Source: Xanthobacteraceae bacterium (GTDB lineage Bacteria; Pseudomonadota; Alphaproteobacteria; Rhizobiales; Xanthobacteraceae). From it: a stretch of DNA of 64,000 bases. The notes below the pieces were generated by a model. The model saw nothing but the letters and a program-made list of their open reading frames with translations, was not told the origin of the DNA and ran no database searches. The stretch covers positions 1 to 64,000 of the forward strand of contig JAQGJU010000145.1 of the NCBI GenBank assembly GCA_028290465.1. The letters are read 5' to 3'. This document shows positions 47,915 to 57,783 of the stretch, one piece after another; positions within the stretch are counted from its first letter, which is position 1, and each line of letters opens with the position of its first letter. The position numbers were made by a program, and so were the translations under genes.

Positions 47915-49219
47915 CTATTTCGACAGATGGAGCTGCGACAGTTGGGTGCCGATCTGATCGAATGTGGTGATCATCTGGTCGGCGGTGGTCAGCATGAAGA
48001 ACTTCTTGCTGTCGCTGGCGCAGTTCTTCATCACCGTCGAGGTCGCATCGCCGCCGGTATTGACCTGGATCGAATAGATGGTGATGCCGGCGGCCTTGGC
48101 GTTGACGCAGACCTTGTCCATGCGGTTGTCGACCGACGTCGAAACGCTGCTGCCATTGCCGTACCAGCGATCCTGCGTGTTCAGGCCGTCGCTCATCAGA
48201 ATGACGATCTTCTCATACTTGTATTTGGAATCGAGCGGCGGCGCATTCAGCGGCGCGCCTTCGGTGAGCGACTGCCAGGCCCAGGCGAGGCCGACCGGCT
48301 GGTTGGTGCCGCCAAGCGGCGCCATCGCTTCGACTTTGGTTTTCAGCGCGGCCCAATCGTAGCTCAAGCCCATCATCTGGGTCGGGCACGAGGAATATTG
48401 CTCGGTCGGGAACAGGGTGCCGCCGCTCGAAGGCGTGGTGTTCGACACGTCGTAATTCTGGTCGCGGTCGGTTACGCAACCGGTCCAGGTGCTGTGCGCC
48501 TTGGGCGTCCAGATCTTGCCGTTACCGGTGCAGTTCCCCCCGGATTTATATCTTGTATCGCTGCAGGTGCCGTTGTTGTCTTCCCATTCGGACCAGCCGA
48601 GCCAGGTGGCGTCCACATTGGTGGTGCCGACATTGACGTCCTTGTTAAACGGGATGATCGAAATGTAGACGTCACCGTCGGTGACCGAGGCGTCCTTCAG
48701 CGACGTAATCAGGTTCTTCGCCGCGGTCTTCAGAGCCGGCATCTTGCCGGCGGCATCCATCGAACCGGTATTGTCGAGCGCCAGCGCCACGCGCAGTCGC
48801 TTGTTGCCCCATTCCGTGGTCGCGGTGGCCGAGATCGGAATCGACGACCAGCCGAGCAGGTTGACGAAATACGGTTTGACGGTTCCGCTGGCCGTGGTGA
48901 CGACCTGCGAGCCATTGGCGGACGAATAGACCGACGATACCGAGACTTCCTCCACATCGGTGCGGGTAAACAGCGCCCGGAAATAGCCGTCCGCATTGGT
49001 GCTCAGTTGTGCCTGTGAGATTTTCGCGGCGTCTTTCGACATCGCCAGGCTGGTCGAATCGACCGCGTTCTGCATCGCGTTGCGCGCCGTGGCGGCATGG
49101 CTGTAGTCGACCGCGGCGCCGACGGCGCCCATCAGCGGAACCGCTACCAACGCGACCAGCGGTGTCACGCCGGCGCGGCGGTCCTTGAAAAAGCGGGCAA
49201 GCAACATGACATCCACCAT
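47915..49219 (-). CDS. TadG-like VWA protein, paralogue 3
   Basis: The 434-residue protein shares the architecture of the other two but is more diverged. The N-terminal helix reads AGVTPLVALVAVPLMGAVG, MIDAS is DNTGSM, and the insert keeps CSDTRYKSGGNC and GCVTDRDQNYDVSNTTP. The end is QLSQLHLSK. It is the most upstream of the tandem set and probably the oldest copy. Starts at 49219 or 49207 are both possible. As with the others, secretion or assembly function is inferred from the TadG-like N-terminus only. Confidence 0.84.
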   Translation of the reverse strand: MVDVMLLARFFKDRRAGVTPLVALVAVPLMGAVGAAVDYSHAATARNAMQNAVDSTSLAMSKDAAKISQAQLSTNADGYFRALFTRTDVEEVSVSSVYSSANGSQVVTTASGTVKPYFVNLLGWSSIPISATATTEWGNKRLRVALALDNTGSMDAAGKMPALKTAAKNLITSLKDASVTDGDVYISIIPFNKDVNVGTTNVDATWLGWSEWEDNNGTCSDTRYKSGGNCTGNGKIWTPKAHSTWTGCVTDRDQNYDVSNTTPSSGGTLFPTEQYSSCPTQMMGLSYDWAALKTKVEAMAPLGGTNQPVGLAWAWQSLTEGAPLNAPPLDSKYKYEKIVILMSDGLNTQDRWYGNGSSVSTSVDNRMDKVCVNAKAAGITIYSIQVNTGGDATSTVMKNCASDSKKFFMLTTADQMITTFDQIGTQLSQLHLSK

Positions 49220-49472
49220 CCAGGCGCACGCGTGGTACGTGCTTTTGCGATGATGTCCGGTAAGGTTTGAGATTCGGTGAGGCTTATCCCGCTGTTTTCA
49301 CGAGAATTTGCGGCGAATTGCGGCTATCTTGGTTGTCTCCCGTTAACCACCCCCCATATGTCGGCCATGTTACGAATGTCTGGCCGCCACGCGGAACCGG
49401 CCTATTCGGCGCTCTGGAATGGGCGACCGGCGGGCCTTATGATGCGTGCGTCGCCTTCCGGTCGAAGGCCAA

Positions 49473-49982
49473 ATGTCTCAGCCTCAGAACCGCCAGATTG
49501 TACCCTTGGAACTAACCATGATCCGCAACATCGACGAACCGATGCTCCGGTTGACCGTCGAGAGCGAGCCGGGCGCCCCGCATTGGGACTCCTTGGATTT
49601 GAACGCCTCGGGTCGGAGCCGGTCGAAATTGGGCCCGCCACGTTCGGGCGAAGACGAGCGCAAACGCCGGTCCGCCGACCCGGGTCCGCCCGGCACGTCG
49701 GTGATCACCAAGACCAAGCCGCAGACCAAGCGGCCGAGTCTGTATCGTGTTTTGGTCCTGAACGACGACTACACCCCGATGGAATTCGTGGTGCATGTGC
49801 TGGAGCGTTTCTTCAACAAGGATCACGAAGCCGCCACACGCATCATGCTGCATGTCCATCACCATGGCATCGGCGAATGCGGGGTTTTTACCTACGAAGT
49901 GGCGGAAACCAAAGTGACGCAGGTGATGGACTTCGCTCGCAAACATCAGCATCCTCTGCAATGCGTCATGGAAAAGAAATGA
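49473..49982 (+). CDS. clpS: ATP-dependent Clp protease adaptor ClpS
   Basis: ClpS delivers N-degron substrates to ClpAP. The C-terminal 85 residues are a canonical ClpS core: [20 protein letters not shown] with the DDYTP motif, then [11 protein letters not shown] and [14 protein letters not shown]. The N-terminal part of about 85 residues is unusually long and charged, and the start is uncertain. ATG 49473 has a GAAGG ribosome site. ATGs at 49446 and 49518 are alternatives. clpA follows 47 bases downstream, as in most Proteobacteria. Confidence 0.93.
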   Translation: MSQPQNRQIVPLELTMIRNIDEPMLRLTVESEPGAPHWDSLDLNASGRSRSKLGPPRSGEDERKRRSADPGPPGTSVITKTKPQTKRPSLYRVLVLNDDYTPMEFVVHVLERFFNKDHEAATRIMLHVHHHGIGECGVFTYEVAETKVTQVMDFARKHQHPLQCVMEKK

Positions 49983-50029
49983 GCCCGACACCGGCCGGGC
50001 GGCCGGAACCGGACAGGAAGAGAGCCTGA

Positions 50030-52456
50030 ATGCCTAGTTTCTCGCGCAGTCTTGAGCAGTCGCTCCATCGGGCGCTCGCGCTCGCCAATGAGCGCCACCA
50101 TGAATACGCTACGCTCGAGCATCTGCTGCTGGCGTTGATCGACGACCAGGACGCCGCCGCCGTGATGCGCGCCTGCAATGTCGATCTCGACAAGCTGCGC
50201 CGCTCGCTGGTCGCTTACCTGGAAGCCGAACTGGAAAACCTGGTGACCGACGGCGCGGAGGATTCCAAGCCGACCGCCGGCTTCCAGCGCGTGATCCAGC
50301 GCGCGGTGATCCACGTGCAGTCGTCGGGCCGCGAGGAAGTCACCGGCGCCAATGTGCTGGTCGCGATCTTCGCCGAGCGCGAAAGCCACGCCGCTTATTT
50401 CCTGCAGGAGCAGGACATGACCCGCTACGACGCGGTCAACTATATCAGCCACGGCATCGCCAAGCGGCCCGGCATGTCGGAATCGCGTCCGGTGCGCGGG
50501 GTCGATGAGGAGACCGACACGAAGACCGGGGACGAACCGAAGAAGAAGGGCGATGCCCTCGACGCCTATTGCGTCAATCTCAACAAGAAGGCCAAGGACG
50601 GCAAGATCGATCCGCTGATCGGCCGCGACCATGAAATCAACCGCTGCATCCAGGTGCTGTGCCGTCGGCAGAAGAACAATCCGCTGTTCGTCGGCGATGC
50701 CGGCGTCGGCAAGACCGCGATCGCCGAAGGTCTGGCGCGCCGCATCGTGCACGGCGAAGTGCCGGAAGTGCTGAAGAATGCCACCGTGTTCTCGCTCGAC
50801 ATGGGCACGCTGCTGGCCGGCACGCGCTATCGCGGCGATTTCGAAGAGCGCCTGAAGCAGGTGATCAAGGAAATCGAGGCGACGCCGGGCGCCATCATGT
50901 TCATCGACGAGATCCACACCGTGATCGGTGCCGGCGCCACCTCCGGCGGCGCCATGGATGCGTCGAATCTGCTCAAGCCGGCGCTGGCTTCCGGCACCGT
51001 GCGCTGCATGGGCTCGACCACCTACAAGGAATATCGGCAGTACTTCGAAAAGGACCGCGCGCTGGTCCGGAGATTCCAGAAGATCGACGTCAACGAGCCG
51101 ACGGTTCCGGACGCGATCGGCATCCTGCGCGGCCTGAAGCCGTATTTTGAGGAATACCACAAGCTCAAATACACCAACGAGGCGATCAAGGCGGCCGTCG
51201 AACTGTCGGCGAAATACATCCACGACCGCAAACTGCCCGACAAGGCGATCGACGTGATCGACGAGTCCGGTGCGGCCCAGATGCTGCTGCCCGAAAGCCG
51301 GCGCAAGAAGACCATCGGCATCAAGGAGATCGAAACCACGATCGCCACCATGGCCCGGATTCCGCCAAAGGCGGTGTCGAAGGACGTTGCCGAGGTGCTG
51401 CGTCATCTGGAAAAGACGCTCAAGACCACGGTGTACGGCCAGGACAAGGCCATCGAGGCGCTGTCGGCGTCGATCAAGCTGGCCCGCGCCGGCCTGCGCG
51501 AACCGGAAAAGCCGATCGGCTGCTACCTGTTCTCCGGCCCGACCGGCGTCGGCAAGACCGAAGTGGCGCGGCAGTTGTCGCTGTCGCTCGGCGTCGAGCT
51601 GATCCGCTTCGACATGTCGGAATACATGGAGCGCCATACCGTTTCGCGGCTGATCGGCGCGCCTCCCGGCTATGTCGGGTTCGACCAGGGCGGCCTGTTG
51701 ACCGATGGCGTCGACCAGCATCCGCATTGCGTGCTGCTGCTCGACGAAATCGAGAAGGCGCATCCGGATCTGTTCAACGTGCTGTTGCAGATCATGGACC
51801 ACGGCAAGCTGACCGACCACAATGGCAAGCAGGTCGAGTTCCGCAACGTGATCCTGATCATGACCACCAATGCGGGCGCGGCCGATCTGGCCAAGGCATC
51901 GTTCGGCTTCACGCGCGGCAAGCGTGAGGGCGACGACGTCGAGGCGATCAACCGGATGTTCGCGCCGGAATTCCGCAACCGGTTGGACTCGATCATCACC
52001 TTCGGCCACCTGCCGCAGGACGTGATCGCCAAGGTGGTTGAGAAGTTCGTGTTGCAGCTCGAGGCCCAGTTGGCCGACCGCGACGTCACCATCGAACTGG
52101 CCGACGACGCGGCGAAATGGCTGATCGAGCACGGCTACGACGAGCAGATGGGCGCGCGGCCGATGGCCCGTGTGATCCAGGAGCACATCAAGAAGCCGCT
52201 CGCCGACGAGGTGCTGTTCGGCAAGCTGAAGGATGGCGGCCATGTGCGGGTGGCGCTGGTCACCGACGAGACAACCGGCCGGACCAAGCTCGGCTTCGAA
52301 TATCCGGACGGGCCGGTGACGCCAAAGCCGGAGAAGCTGCCGGCCGACAAGCCGAAGCGGCGCTCCTCGGCCAAGCGCAAGCCGTCCGGCTCGAAGGGCA
52401 ACGACGGCGACGCGCCGGGCCGTGGCTCGGTGCCAAAGGTGCCGTTAAAAGTCTAA
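50030..52456 (+). CDS. clpA: ATP-dependent Clp protease ATP-binding subunit ClpA
   Basis: ClpA unfolds proteins and feeds them to ClpP. The 808-residue protein has a Clp N-domain at 1-150. The first AAA+ module has Walker A GDAGVGKT near residue 225 and a FIDEIHT Walker B. The second has GPTGVGKTE near 508 and [11 protein letters not shown] Lys/Ser-rich tail ends it. The adaptor gene clpS lies just upstream. A strong hairpin at 52482-52509 follows the stop. Confidence 0.97.
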   Translation: MPSFSRSLEQSLHRALALANERHHEYATLEHLLLALIDDQDAAAVMRACNVDLDKLRRSLVAYLEAELENLVTDGAEDSKPTAGFQRVIQRAVIHVQSSGREEVTGANVLVAIFAERESHAAYFLQEQDMTRYDAVNYISHGIAKRPGMSESRPVRGVDEETDTKTGDEPKKKGDALDAYCVNLNKKAKDGKIDPLIGRDHEINRCIQVLCRRQKNNPLFVGDAGVGKTAIAEGLARRIVHGEVPEVLKNATVFSLDMGTLLAGTRYRGDFEERLKQVIKEIEATPGAIMFIDEIHTVIGAGATSGGAMDASNLLKPALASGTVRCMGSTTYKEYRQYFEKDRALVRRFQKIDVNEPTVPDAIGILRGLKPYFEEYHKLKYTNEAIKAAVELSAKYIHDRKLPDKAIDVIDESGAAQMLLPESRRKKTIGIKEIETTIATMARIPPKAVSKDVAEVLRHLEKTLKTTVYGQDKAIEALSASIKLARAGLREPEKPIGCYLFSGPTGVGKTEVARQLSLSLGVELIRFDMSEYMERHTVSRLIGAPPGYVGFDQGGLLTDGVDQHPHCVLLLDEIEKAHPDLFNVLLQIMDHGKLTDHNGKQVEFRNVILIMTTNAGAADLAKASFGFTRGKREGDDVEAINRMFAPEFRNRLDSIITFGHLPQDVIAKVVEKFVLQLEAQLADRDVTIELADDAAKWLIEHGYDEQMGARPMARVIQEHIKKPLADEVLFGKLKDGGHVRVALVTDETTGRTKLGFEYPDGPVTPKPEKLPADKPKRRSSAKRKPSGSKGNDGDAPGRGSVPKVPLKV

Positions 52457-52481
52457 AATCTACGCCATGTCGGCGTCGTGA

Positions 52482-52509
52482 AAGGGCCGGGCGGTTGCGC
52501 CCGGCCCTT
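52482..52509 (+). terminator. Terminator hairpin after clpA
   Basis: A perfect 12-bp stem (AAGGGCCGGGCG / CGCCCGGCCCTT) with a GTTG loop lies 25 bases after the clpA stop. The following bases are only mildly T-rich. Confidence 0.7.
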
Positions 52510-52634
52510 ATCGTTGGTCCGGCCGGGCGGCCGGCTGAGCTAAACGCGCCCCCCGGTTTTCGCGGGGCGCGCATGCGTTGAAAAATACCGGTCAGCGGTT
52601 GCGCGGACGCGCGCGCCGTGACACGCCATGCGCC

Positions 52635-53369
52635 ATGTCGGCGACGGACACGAGCCCCACGCATATGCCGGAAGCCACGTTCCAGGGCGGCCTGAAGGCC
52701 GCCTGGACCTCGGTATTCGCCTATGTGCTGTTCGGCACTTACGTTGGCCTCGGCGCGCTGGCGCTGGATTTCGGCTTCTCGGTGCAATGGCTGACGCTGT
52801 CGACGATCTTCGTGTGGGCGGCGCCCGCGCAGGTCATCATCATTTCAGGCCTGGGCGGCGGCGCCTCGCTGATCGAGGTCGCGCTGGCCGTCACCCTGAG
52901 TGCCGTACGCCTGCTGCCGATGGTGGTGGCGCTGCTGCCGGTGGTGCGCGGGCCGCGCACACGGACCTGGCAATTGCTGCTGATCGCGCATTTCACCGCG
53001 ATCAGCATGTGGGTCGAATCGTTGCGCCTGCTGCCCACGATGCCGCGCGAGCAGCGTGCTGCGTTCTGTATCGGCCTCGGCACCGGGCTGATTAGCGCGG
53101 CCGTGATCGGCGGACTGGTTGGCTTCTATCTGACCGCCGGGCTGCCGGTGGTGCTGGCGGCCGGACTGCTGTTCCTGACGCCGCTGTCGTTCCTGGTGTC
53201 GGTGGCCCGCAACAGCCGCACGCTGGTCGAGCGGACCGCCTTCGGCCTCGGCTTCGTGATCGCGCCGCTGCTCGCCGCCTACAAGATCGAACTCGATCTT
53301 TTATGGACCGGGATCGTCGGCGGCACGCTCGGCTTCGCGGCGCATCGGTTGCGCGAGGCGATGCGATGA
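52635..53369 (+). CDS. azlC: AzlC family branched-chain amino acid exporter, large subunit
   Basis: AzlC with AzlD forms an exporter for branched-chain amino acids or their analogues. The 244-residue protein has five to seven membrane segments. It carries the AzlC hallmark region AAPAQVIIISGLGGGA and the loop AVTLSAVRLLPMVVALLP. The ATG at 52635 is favoured over one at 52578. Its stop overlaps the azlD start as ATGA. Confidence 0.9.
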   Translation: MSATDTSPTHMPEATFQGGLKAAWTSVFAYVLFGTYVGLGALALDFGFSVQWLTLSTIFVWAAPAQVIIISGLGGGASLIEVALAVTLSAVRLLPMVVALLPVVRGPRTRTWQLLLIAHFTAISMWVESLRLLPTMPREQRAAFCIGLGTGLISAAVIGGLVGFYLTAGLPVVLAAGLLFLTPLSFLVSVARNSRTLVERTAFGLGFVIAPLLAAYKIELDLLWTGIVGGTLGFAAHRLREAMR

Positions 53370-53710
53370 GCCTCGTCAACGAATTCTGGCCCTATCTGGT
53401 GCTGATCCTGGTCGGCTTCCTGCCGAACGAGGTCTGGCGCGTGCTGGGTCTCGTGTTCGCGCGCGGCCTCGACGAGGACTCGCAGGTCATCCTATGGGTG
53501 CGTGGCGTCGCCACCGCGATCCTGGCCGGCGTGGTGGCCAAGTTGATCGTGTCGCCATCCGGCGCGCTGCTCACGGTGCCGCTCAGCGTGCGGGTCGCGG
53601 CGGCGGCGGCCGGGCTCATCGCGTTTCTGCTGATCCGCCGCTCGGTGTTCGCCGGCGTGCTGGTCGGAGAGGCGGTCCTGATCGGCGGCGGGCTGGTCGC
53701 CGGGCCTTAA
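53366..53710 (+). CDS. azlD: AzlD domain protein, small exporter subunit
   Basis: The 114-residue protein has three or four membrane segments and the AzlD pattern: a helix containing GFLPNEVWRVLG, then WVRGVATAILAGVVAKLI and a C-terminal helix. It is translationally coupled to azlC by an ATGA overlap and is the partner subunit of the exporter. Confidence 0.85.
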   Translation: MSLVNEFWPYLVLILVGFLPNEVWRVLGLVFARGLDEDSQVILWVRGVATAILAGVVAKLIVSPSGALLTVPLSVRVAAAAAGLIAFLLIRRSVFAGVLVGEAVLIGGGLVAGP

Positions 53711-53715
53711 TCAAT

Positions 53716-54144
53716 TTATCCGGCGGCCAATGCCGCCACCAACTTCTTCGCGTGGTCCGCCAGCACGTCGGGCTTTTCCTTTTCGCTGGCCGGCGGCTTC
53801 ATCGGCACGCCTTCCCGTCGCGGGATGACGTGGACATGCAAGTGGAACACCACCTGTCCGCCGGCGCCTTCGTTGAATTGCTGGATCGTGATCCCGTCGG
53901 CCGCGAACGCCTTCATGCCGGCCTTGGCGATCTTCTGCGCGACGCCGATGACATGGCCGAGGTCTTCGGGCGCGACGTCGAGCATGTTGCGGGCCGGTGC
54001 CTTGGGCAGCACCAAGGTGTGGCCGGGCGCGCGCGGCATGATGTCGAGGAAGGCGAACGTCTTGTCATCCTCGTAGATCTTGTAGCACGGCAACTCGCCG
54101 CGCAGGATCTTGGCGAAGATGTTGTTCGGATCGTAGCTCGGCAT
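53716..54144 (-). CDS. HIT family hydrolase
   Basis: The 142-residue protein belongs to the histidine triad family, which hydrolyses nucleotide conjugates such as AMP-lysine or Ap4A. The triad motif HLHVHVIP is clear, as is the N-terminal IFAKILRGELPCYKIYED typical of Hint-like members. It is the last gene of the minus-strand group ridA, gdpD, GNAT, HIT. Confidence 0.92.
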   Translation of the reverse strand: MPSYDPNNIFAKILRGELPCYKIYEDDKTFAFLDIMPRAPGHTLVLPKAPARNMLDVAPEDLGHVIGVAQKIAKAGMKAFAADGITIQQFNEGAGGQVVFHLHVHVIPRREGVPMKPPASEKEKPDVLADHAKKLVAALAAG

Positions 54145-54194
54145 GATTGAAACTCCCCCGGGGCCGTGAATCTGTTCAGTCCGCAGAGCGCTCG

Positions 54195-55361
54195 TCAAGC
54201 TTTCTCGACCAGCAGATCCTTGCGGAACGGCGCCGCCGCCGCGAGTTCGTGGCCGACCGCTTCGACGTAGGCCCGCTCGCCGCGCAGATAATCGGCGACG
54301 GCGCGGCGCAGCGCCGGATCGGCGATGAAGTGCGCCGAATAGGTCGTATTCGGCAGATAGCCGCGCGCTAATTTATGCTCGCCCTGTGCGCCGGCTTCGA
54401 CGCGCGTGAGGCCCTTGGCGATGGCGAAGTCGATGGCCTGGTAATAGCACAGCTCGAAATGCAGGAACGGATGCTGCTCGTTGCAGCCCCAGTGCCGGCC
54501 GAATAGCGTATCGCTGCCGATGAAGTTGATGGCGCCGGCGATCCAGCGGCCGGCACGCTTGGCCATCATCAATACAATTCTATCGGCCATGCCGGCGCCG
54601 ACCATCGAATAGAATTCGCGGGTCAGATAGGGCCGGCCCCATTTGCGCGAGCCGGTTTCCATGTAGAAGCCGAAAAACGCATCCCAGATCTCTTCCGTGA
54701 GATCGCTGCCGGTCAGCCAGTGCACCTCGATGCCGGGCGCCAGCGCGTCGCGCCGCTCGCGCTTGATCGCCTTGCGCTTGCGCGCCGCCAGGGCTGCCAG
54801 AAAGTCATCGAAGCTCTGGTAGCCGGCATTGGCCCAGTGGAATTGCTGGTCGGTGCGCTGCAAAAAGCCCTTGCGGCCGGCGAGTTGCCATTCTGTCTCG
54901 GTCATGAACGTCACATGCACCGACGACACTTCGAGCTGGCCGCACATCGCGATCAGCGCGTCGGCCAGATGTTCGCGGATAGTGTCGGCGTCCGGGCCGG
55001 GCCGGACCAGCAGCCGGTTTCCGGTCGCCGGGGTGAACGGCACCGCGACCTGGAGTTTGGGGTAATAGTCGCCGCCGGCCCGCTCATAGGCTTCGGCCCA
55101 GCCGGCATCGAACACGTATTCGCCGCGCGAATGGGTCTTCAGATAGACCGGCACCACGCCGACCAGCGTGCCTTTGTCCTCCGCCACCAGATGGATCGCC
55201 TGCCAGCCGGAGCGCCCGCCGACCGAGCCGGAGCGCTCCAGCGCCGACAGGAAGGCATGCGACGTGAACGGGTTCTGCACGCCCGCGCAGGCGTCCCAGG
55301 CGGACGCCGCGATATCGCCGATCGACCGGACGGTGCGGAACTGAAGTTCGGAATCACTCAT
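54195..55361 (-). CDS. FemAB-like / GNAT family acyltransferase
   Basis: The 388-residue protein has two GNAT-like halves of the peptidogalycan or DUF482 type, with the signatures NPFTSHAFLSALE, AEAYERAGGDYYPKLQVAVPFTP and ARKRKAIKRERR in the first half and WIAGAINFIGSDTLFGRHWGC in the second. Members of this group are common in alphaproteobacteria and are thought to transfer an acyl or aminoacyl group, but no substrate is established. It precedes the HIT gene by 51 bases. Confidence 0.85.
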   Translation of the reverse strand: MSDSELQFRTVRSIGDIAASAWDACAGVQNPFTSHAFLSALERSGSVGGRSGWQAIHLVAEDKGTLVGVVPVYLKTHSRGEYVFDAGWAEAYERAGGDYYPKLQVAVPFTPATGNRLLVRPGPDADTIREHLADALIAMCGQLEVSSVHVTFMTETEWQLAGRKGFLQRTDQQFHWANAGYQSFDDFLAALAARKRKAIKRERRDALAPGIEVHWLTGSDLTEEIWDAFFGFYMETGSRKWGRPYLTREFYSMVGAGMADRIVLMMAKRAGRWIAGAINFIGSDTLFGRHWGCNEQHPFLHFELCYYQAIDFAIAKGLTRVEAGAQGEHKLARGYLPNTTYSAHFIADPALRRAVADYLRGERAYVEAVGHELAAAAPFRKDLLVEKA

Positions 55362-55455
55362 CGGGCAGGGCGGCGCACGTTCGGTGGGATCGGGGTCAGC
55401 AGGGTGGGATCATCCAGCGTGGCGGCGGCGAAACCAAGGCGAAACTTTCGGCGTA

Positions 55456-56205
55456 TCAGTCCGGTCGCCAGCCTTCGAAAATCACCTGATCGGCCCACTT
55501 CGCGGCGCGCTGACGCTGCTCCGGCGTGCGCACCGTCCAGGTCAGCAGGCTCAACCCGAGCAGGTTGCGGGCAACCCACGGCGCCAGCGCCGGCAGATCG
55601 TTGACCGCATAGGCGACGAAATGCGGCCGGGTTTCGGGGATGTGCAGCAGGTGCGCCATGCGGCCCTTCAGCGGGGCCGGCAGCGGCCCCCAGCCGGCGT
55701 CGTCATAATGCCGTTCGGCCACGATGCCGCGCGTCAGGCCGGGCGCGAGGTCGCGCAACGCCGCGACCTGCGCCGGGTCGAATGACATCACGGCGACCGG
55801 CCCGGCATAGTTGTGCAGCACCGACGCGACGCGGGCGGCGAGGCGCCGGTCGCCGTCGAATTGGCTCTTGAGTTCGATGACCAGCGGCACCCGGCCGGCG
55901 ACCAGATCGCACAACCCGCCGAGGTCCAGCATGCGGTCGGCGGTGGCCCGGAATGGCACGCGCTTGAGATCGGCCGCCGTCATCGTGTCGAGCGCGGCAC
56001 TGCCCTCGGTCAGGCGGCCGAGCGCCTCGTCGTGGTGCACCATCGCGTCGCCGTCGGCGGTGAGCTGCACGTCGCACTCGATGCCGAAGCCGCCGGCGAT
56101 CGCGGCCGCGAACGCCGACGGGGTATTCTCGATAATGCCCGCCGCGACATCGTGCAGACCGCGATGCGCCACCGGCCGCGCGGTCAACCAGTCGAGGCCG
56201 GGCAT
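55456..56205 (-). CDS. Glycerophosphodiester phosphodiesterase
   Basis: The 249-residue TIM-barrel enzyme hydrolyses glycerophosphodiesters to glycerol-3-phosphate and an alcohol. The GDPD motif starts at HRGLHD with the catalytic His at residue 14, followed by the metal-binding pair in GIECDVQLTADG and the second catalytic His in MVHHDEAL. The protein lacks a signal peptide, so it should be cytoplasmic. It lies between the RidA and GNAT genes. Confidence 0.92.
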   Translation of the reverse strand: MPGLDWLTARPVAHRGLHDVAAGIIENTPSAFAAAIAGGFGIECDVQLTADGDAMVHHDEALGRLTEGSAALDTMTAADLKRVPFRATADRMLDLGGLCDLVAGRVPLVIELKSQFDGDRRLAARVASVLHNYAGPVAVMSFDPAQVAALRDLAPGLTRGIVAERHYDDAGWGPLPAPLKGRMAHLLHIPETRPHFVAYAVNDLPALAPWVARNLLGLSLLTWTVRTPEQRQRAAKWADQVIFEGWRPD

Positions 56206-56222
56206 CGGCGTCGGTCCTTCGG

Positions 56223-56690
56223 TTACGAGACCTCGAACATGCCTTCGACTTCGACCGCCGCATCGCCCGGCAGCACCGAGACGCCGATGGTGGTGCGGGC
56301 GTGCTTGCCGCGGTCGCCGAACGCCGTGACCATCAGGTCGGAGGCGCCGTTCATCACCTTCGGGCCGTCGACGAAGCTCGGCACCGACGAAATGAAGCCG
56401 CCGAGCCGCACCACGCGCTGCACCTTGTCGAGGTCGCCGAGCGCCGCCTTGAGTTGCGCCAGTAGATTGATCGCGCAGGCGCGCGCCGCCTTCTGGCCGT
56501 CCTCGATGGTCACGTCGGCGCCGAGCTTGCCCTTGGCGATCATCTTGCCCTCGGCGTCGAGGCAGATCTGGCCGGAGATGAGCAGCAGGTTGCCGGTGCG
56601 CACGAAAGGGACGTAATTGGCAACCGGCGCCGCCGGCGTATGCAGCGTGATCCCCAGATCCGCCAGTTTCTTCTCGACCGTACCGGACAT
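56223..56690 (-). CDS. RidA family protein
   Basis: The 155-residue protein is a member of the YjgF/YER057c/UK114 group. RidA enzymes hydrolyse reactive enamine and imine intermediates, but this longer subtype (with LGITLHTPAAPVANYVPFV and a ending EGMFEV) often has other roles. The archetypal RidA arginine region reads HARTTIGVSVLPGDAAVEVE, with Arg in the usual place. The ATG at 56690 has an AGGAGG-like site upstream. It heads the ridA-gdpD-GNAT-HIT group. Confidence 0.9.
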   Translation of the reverse strand: MSGTVEKKLADLGITLHTPAAPVANYVPFVRTGNLLLISGQICLDAEGKMIAKGKLGADVTIEDGQKAARACAINLLAQLKAALGDLDKVQRVVRLGGFISSVPSFVDGPKVMNGASDLMVTAFGDRGKHARTTIGVSVLPGDAAVEVEGMFEVS

Positions 56691-56845
56691 GCTAGCCTCC
56701 TGCCTTATTTCGGAACCATTTAGCCGCGAAGCAGCCATCTGTTCCGCCATTTCTTGGCCGATCATGCCCGAGCATGCAAGGGACCTAGCGGTTGCGGCCG
56801 TGGGGCCGGGTCCGGTATGATTCGGTTGCTTACCAGGGAGATTCA

Positions 56846-57757
56846 ATGCGCCAGCATCACGCATCTGCGGGCCTTGCCCGCGCCGGCTTGATCCAGGCCG
56901 CCTTGGCGCTGCTGCTGCCGGTCTCGCTCGGGCTCGGCGTGACAGGATTAGGCTTGGCCGGGTTCGCGACCGCCGCGAGCGCGGCGGCGCAGCTCACCCC
57001 GCACCGGGCGATCTATGACCTGAAGCTGTCCAAGACGCGCGGCTCGTCGTCGATGTCCGGGGTACGCGGCCGCATCGTCTACGATTTCAGCGGTAATGCC
57101 TGCGAGGGCTTCCAGCTCGAATTCCGCCAATTGTCCGAACTCGACAGCGGCGAGGGCAAGACCTCGATGAGCGACCTGCGCACCTCGACCTGGGAGGACG
57201 GCAGCGCCAAGAACTACCGCTTCAACTCGCAGAACTTCGTCGACCAGAAGCTGGTCGACACCGTCGACGGCAAGGCCGAGCGCAGCGGTCAGGCGGTCGA
57301 CGTCAATCTCAGCAAACCGCAGGCCAAGAAGTTTCCGCTCGACGCCACGATGGTGTTTCCGACCGAGCACATGCGCCGTATCATTGACGCAGCGAAAGCC
57401 GAGAAGACGATTTTGGAATTCCCGGTCTATGACGGCGCCGAGACCGGCGAGAAGGTCTACAACACGCTGACCGTGATCGGCCGCCCGATCGCGCCGGGCG
57501 CCCGCAAGCCGGAAGACGCCGCGGCGAAGAATACGGTGCTGGACGGCCTAGTGCGCTGGCCGGTGACCATCAGCTATTTCGATCGCGCCAATAGCAGCAG
57601 CAAGGATGGTGGCGGCGAGCAGACGCCAGTCTATTCGATCGCGTTCGAGCTGTACGAGAACGGCGTGTCGCGGGCATTGACGCTGGACTACAACGACTTC
57701 GTCATTTCGGGCGAAATGACCTCACTGGAGTTGAAGGCCGAGAAGCCGTGTCCGTGA
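56846..57757 (+). CDS. eipB: Cell envelope integrity protein EipB (DUF1849)
   Basis: EipB is a periplasmic beta-spiral protein needed for envelope integrity in Brucella. The 303-residue product has a signal peptide ending near ASAAAQ and a DUF1849 domain. The conserved disulfide-forming cysteines appear in NACEGFQLEFRQ and in the C-terminal KPCP. An AGGGAG ribosome site sets the ATG at 56846. A 157-base palindromic repeat begins 27 bases downstream. Confidence 0.92.
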   Translation: MRQHHASAGLARAGLIQAALALLLPVSLGLGVTGLGLAGFATAASAAAQLTPHRAIYDLKLSKTRGSSSMSGVRGRIVYDFSGNACEGFQLEFRQLSELDSGEGKTSMSDLRTSTWEDGSAKNYRFNSQNFVDQKLVDTVDGKAERSGQAVDVNLSKPQAKKFPLDATMVFPTEHMRRIIDAAKAEKTILEFPVYDGAETGEKVYNTLTVIGRPIAPGARKPEDAAAKNTVLDGLVRWPVTISYFDRANSSSKDGGGEQTPVYSIAFELYENGVSRALTLDYNDFVISGEMTSLELKAEKPCP

Positions 57758-57783
57758 CTTTTCGCTGAGCGCAAATGCGTTCT

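Noticed and set aside
44718-49018. Plus-strand frames of 350-464 codons over the three VWA genes
   Set aside because: They are alike only because the genes on the other strand are paralogous.
44781-49219. Repeat array such as a CRISPR
   Set aside because: The repetition comes from three full-length paralogous genes. There are no short regularly spaced repeats.
49946-52243. Minus-strand frame of 765 codons over clpA
   Set aside because: Antisense shadow. The plus strand has both AAA+ modules of ClpA.
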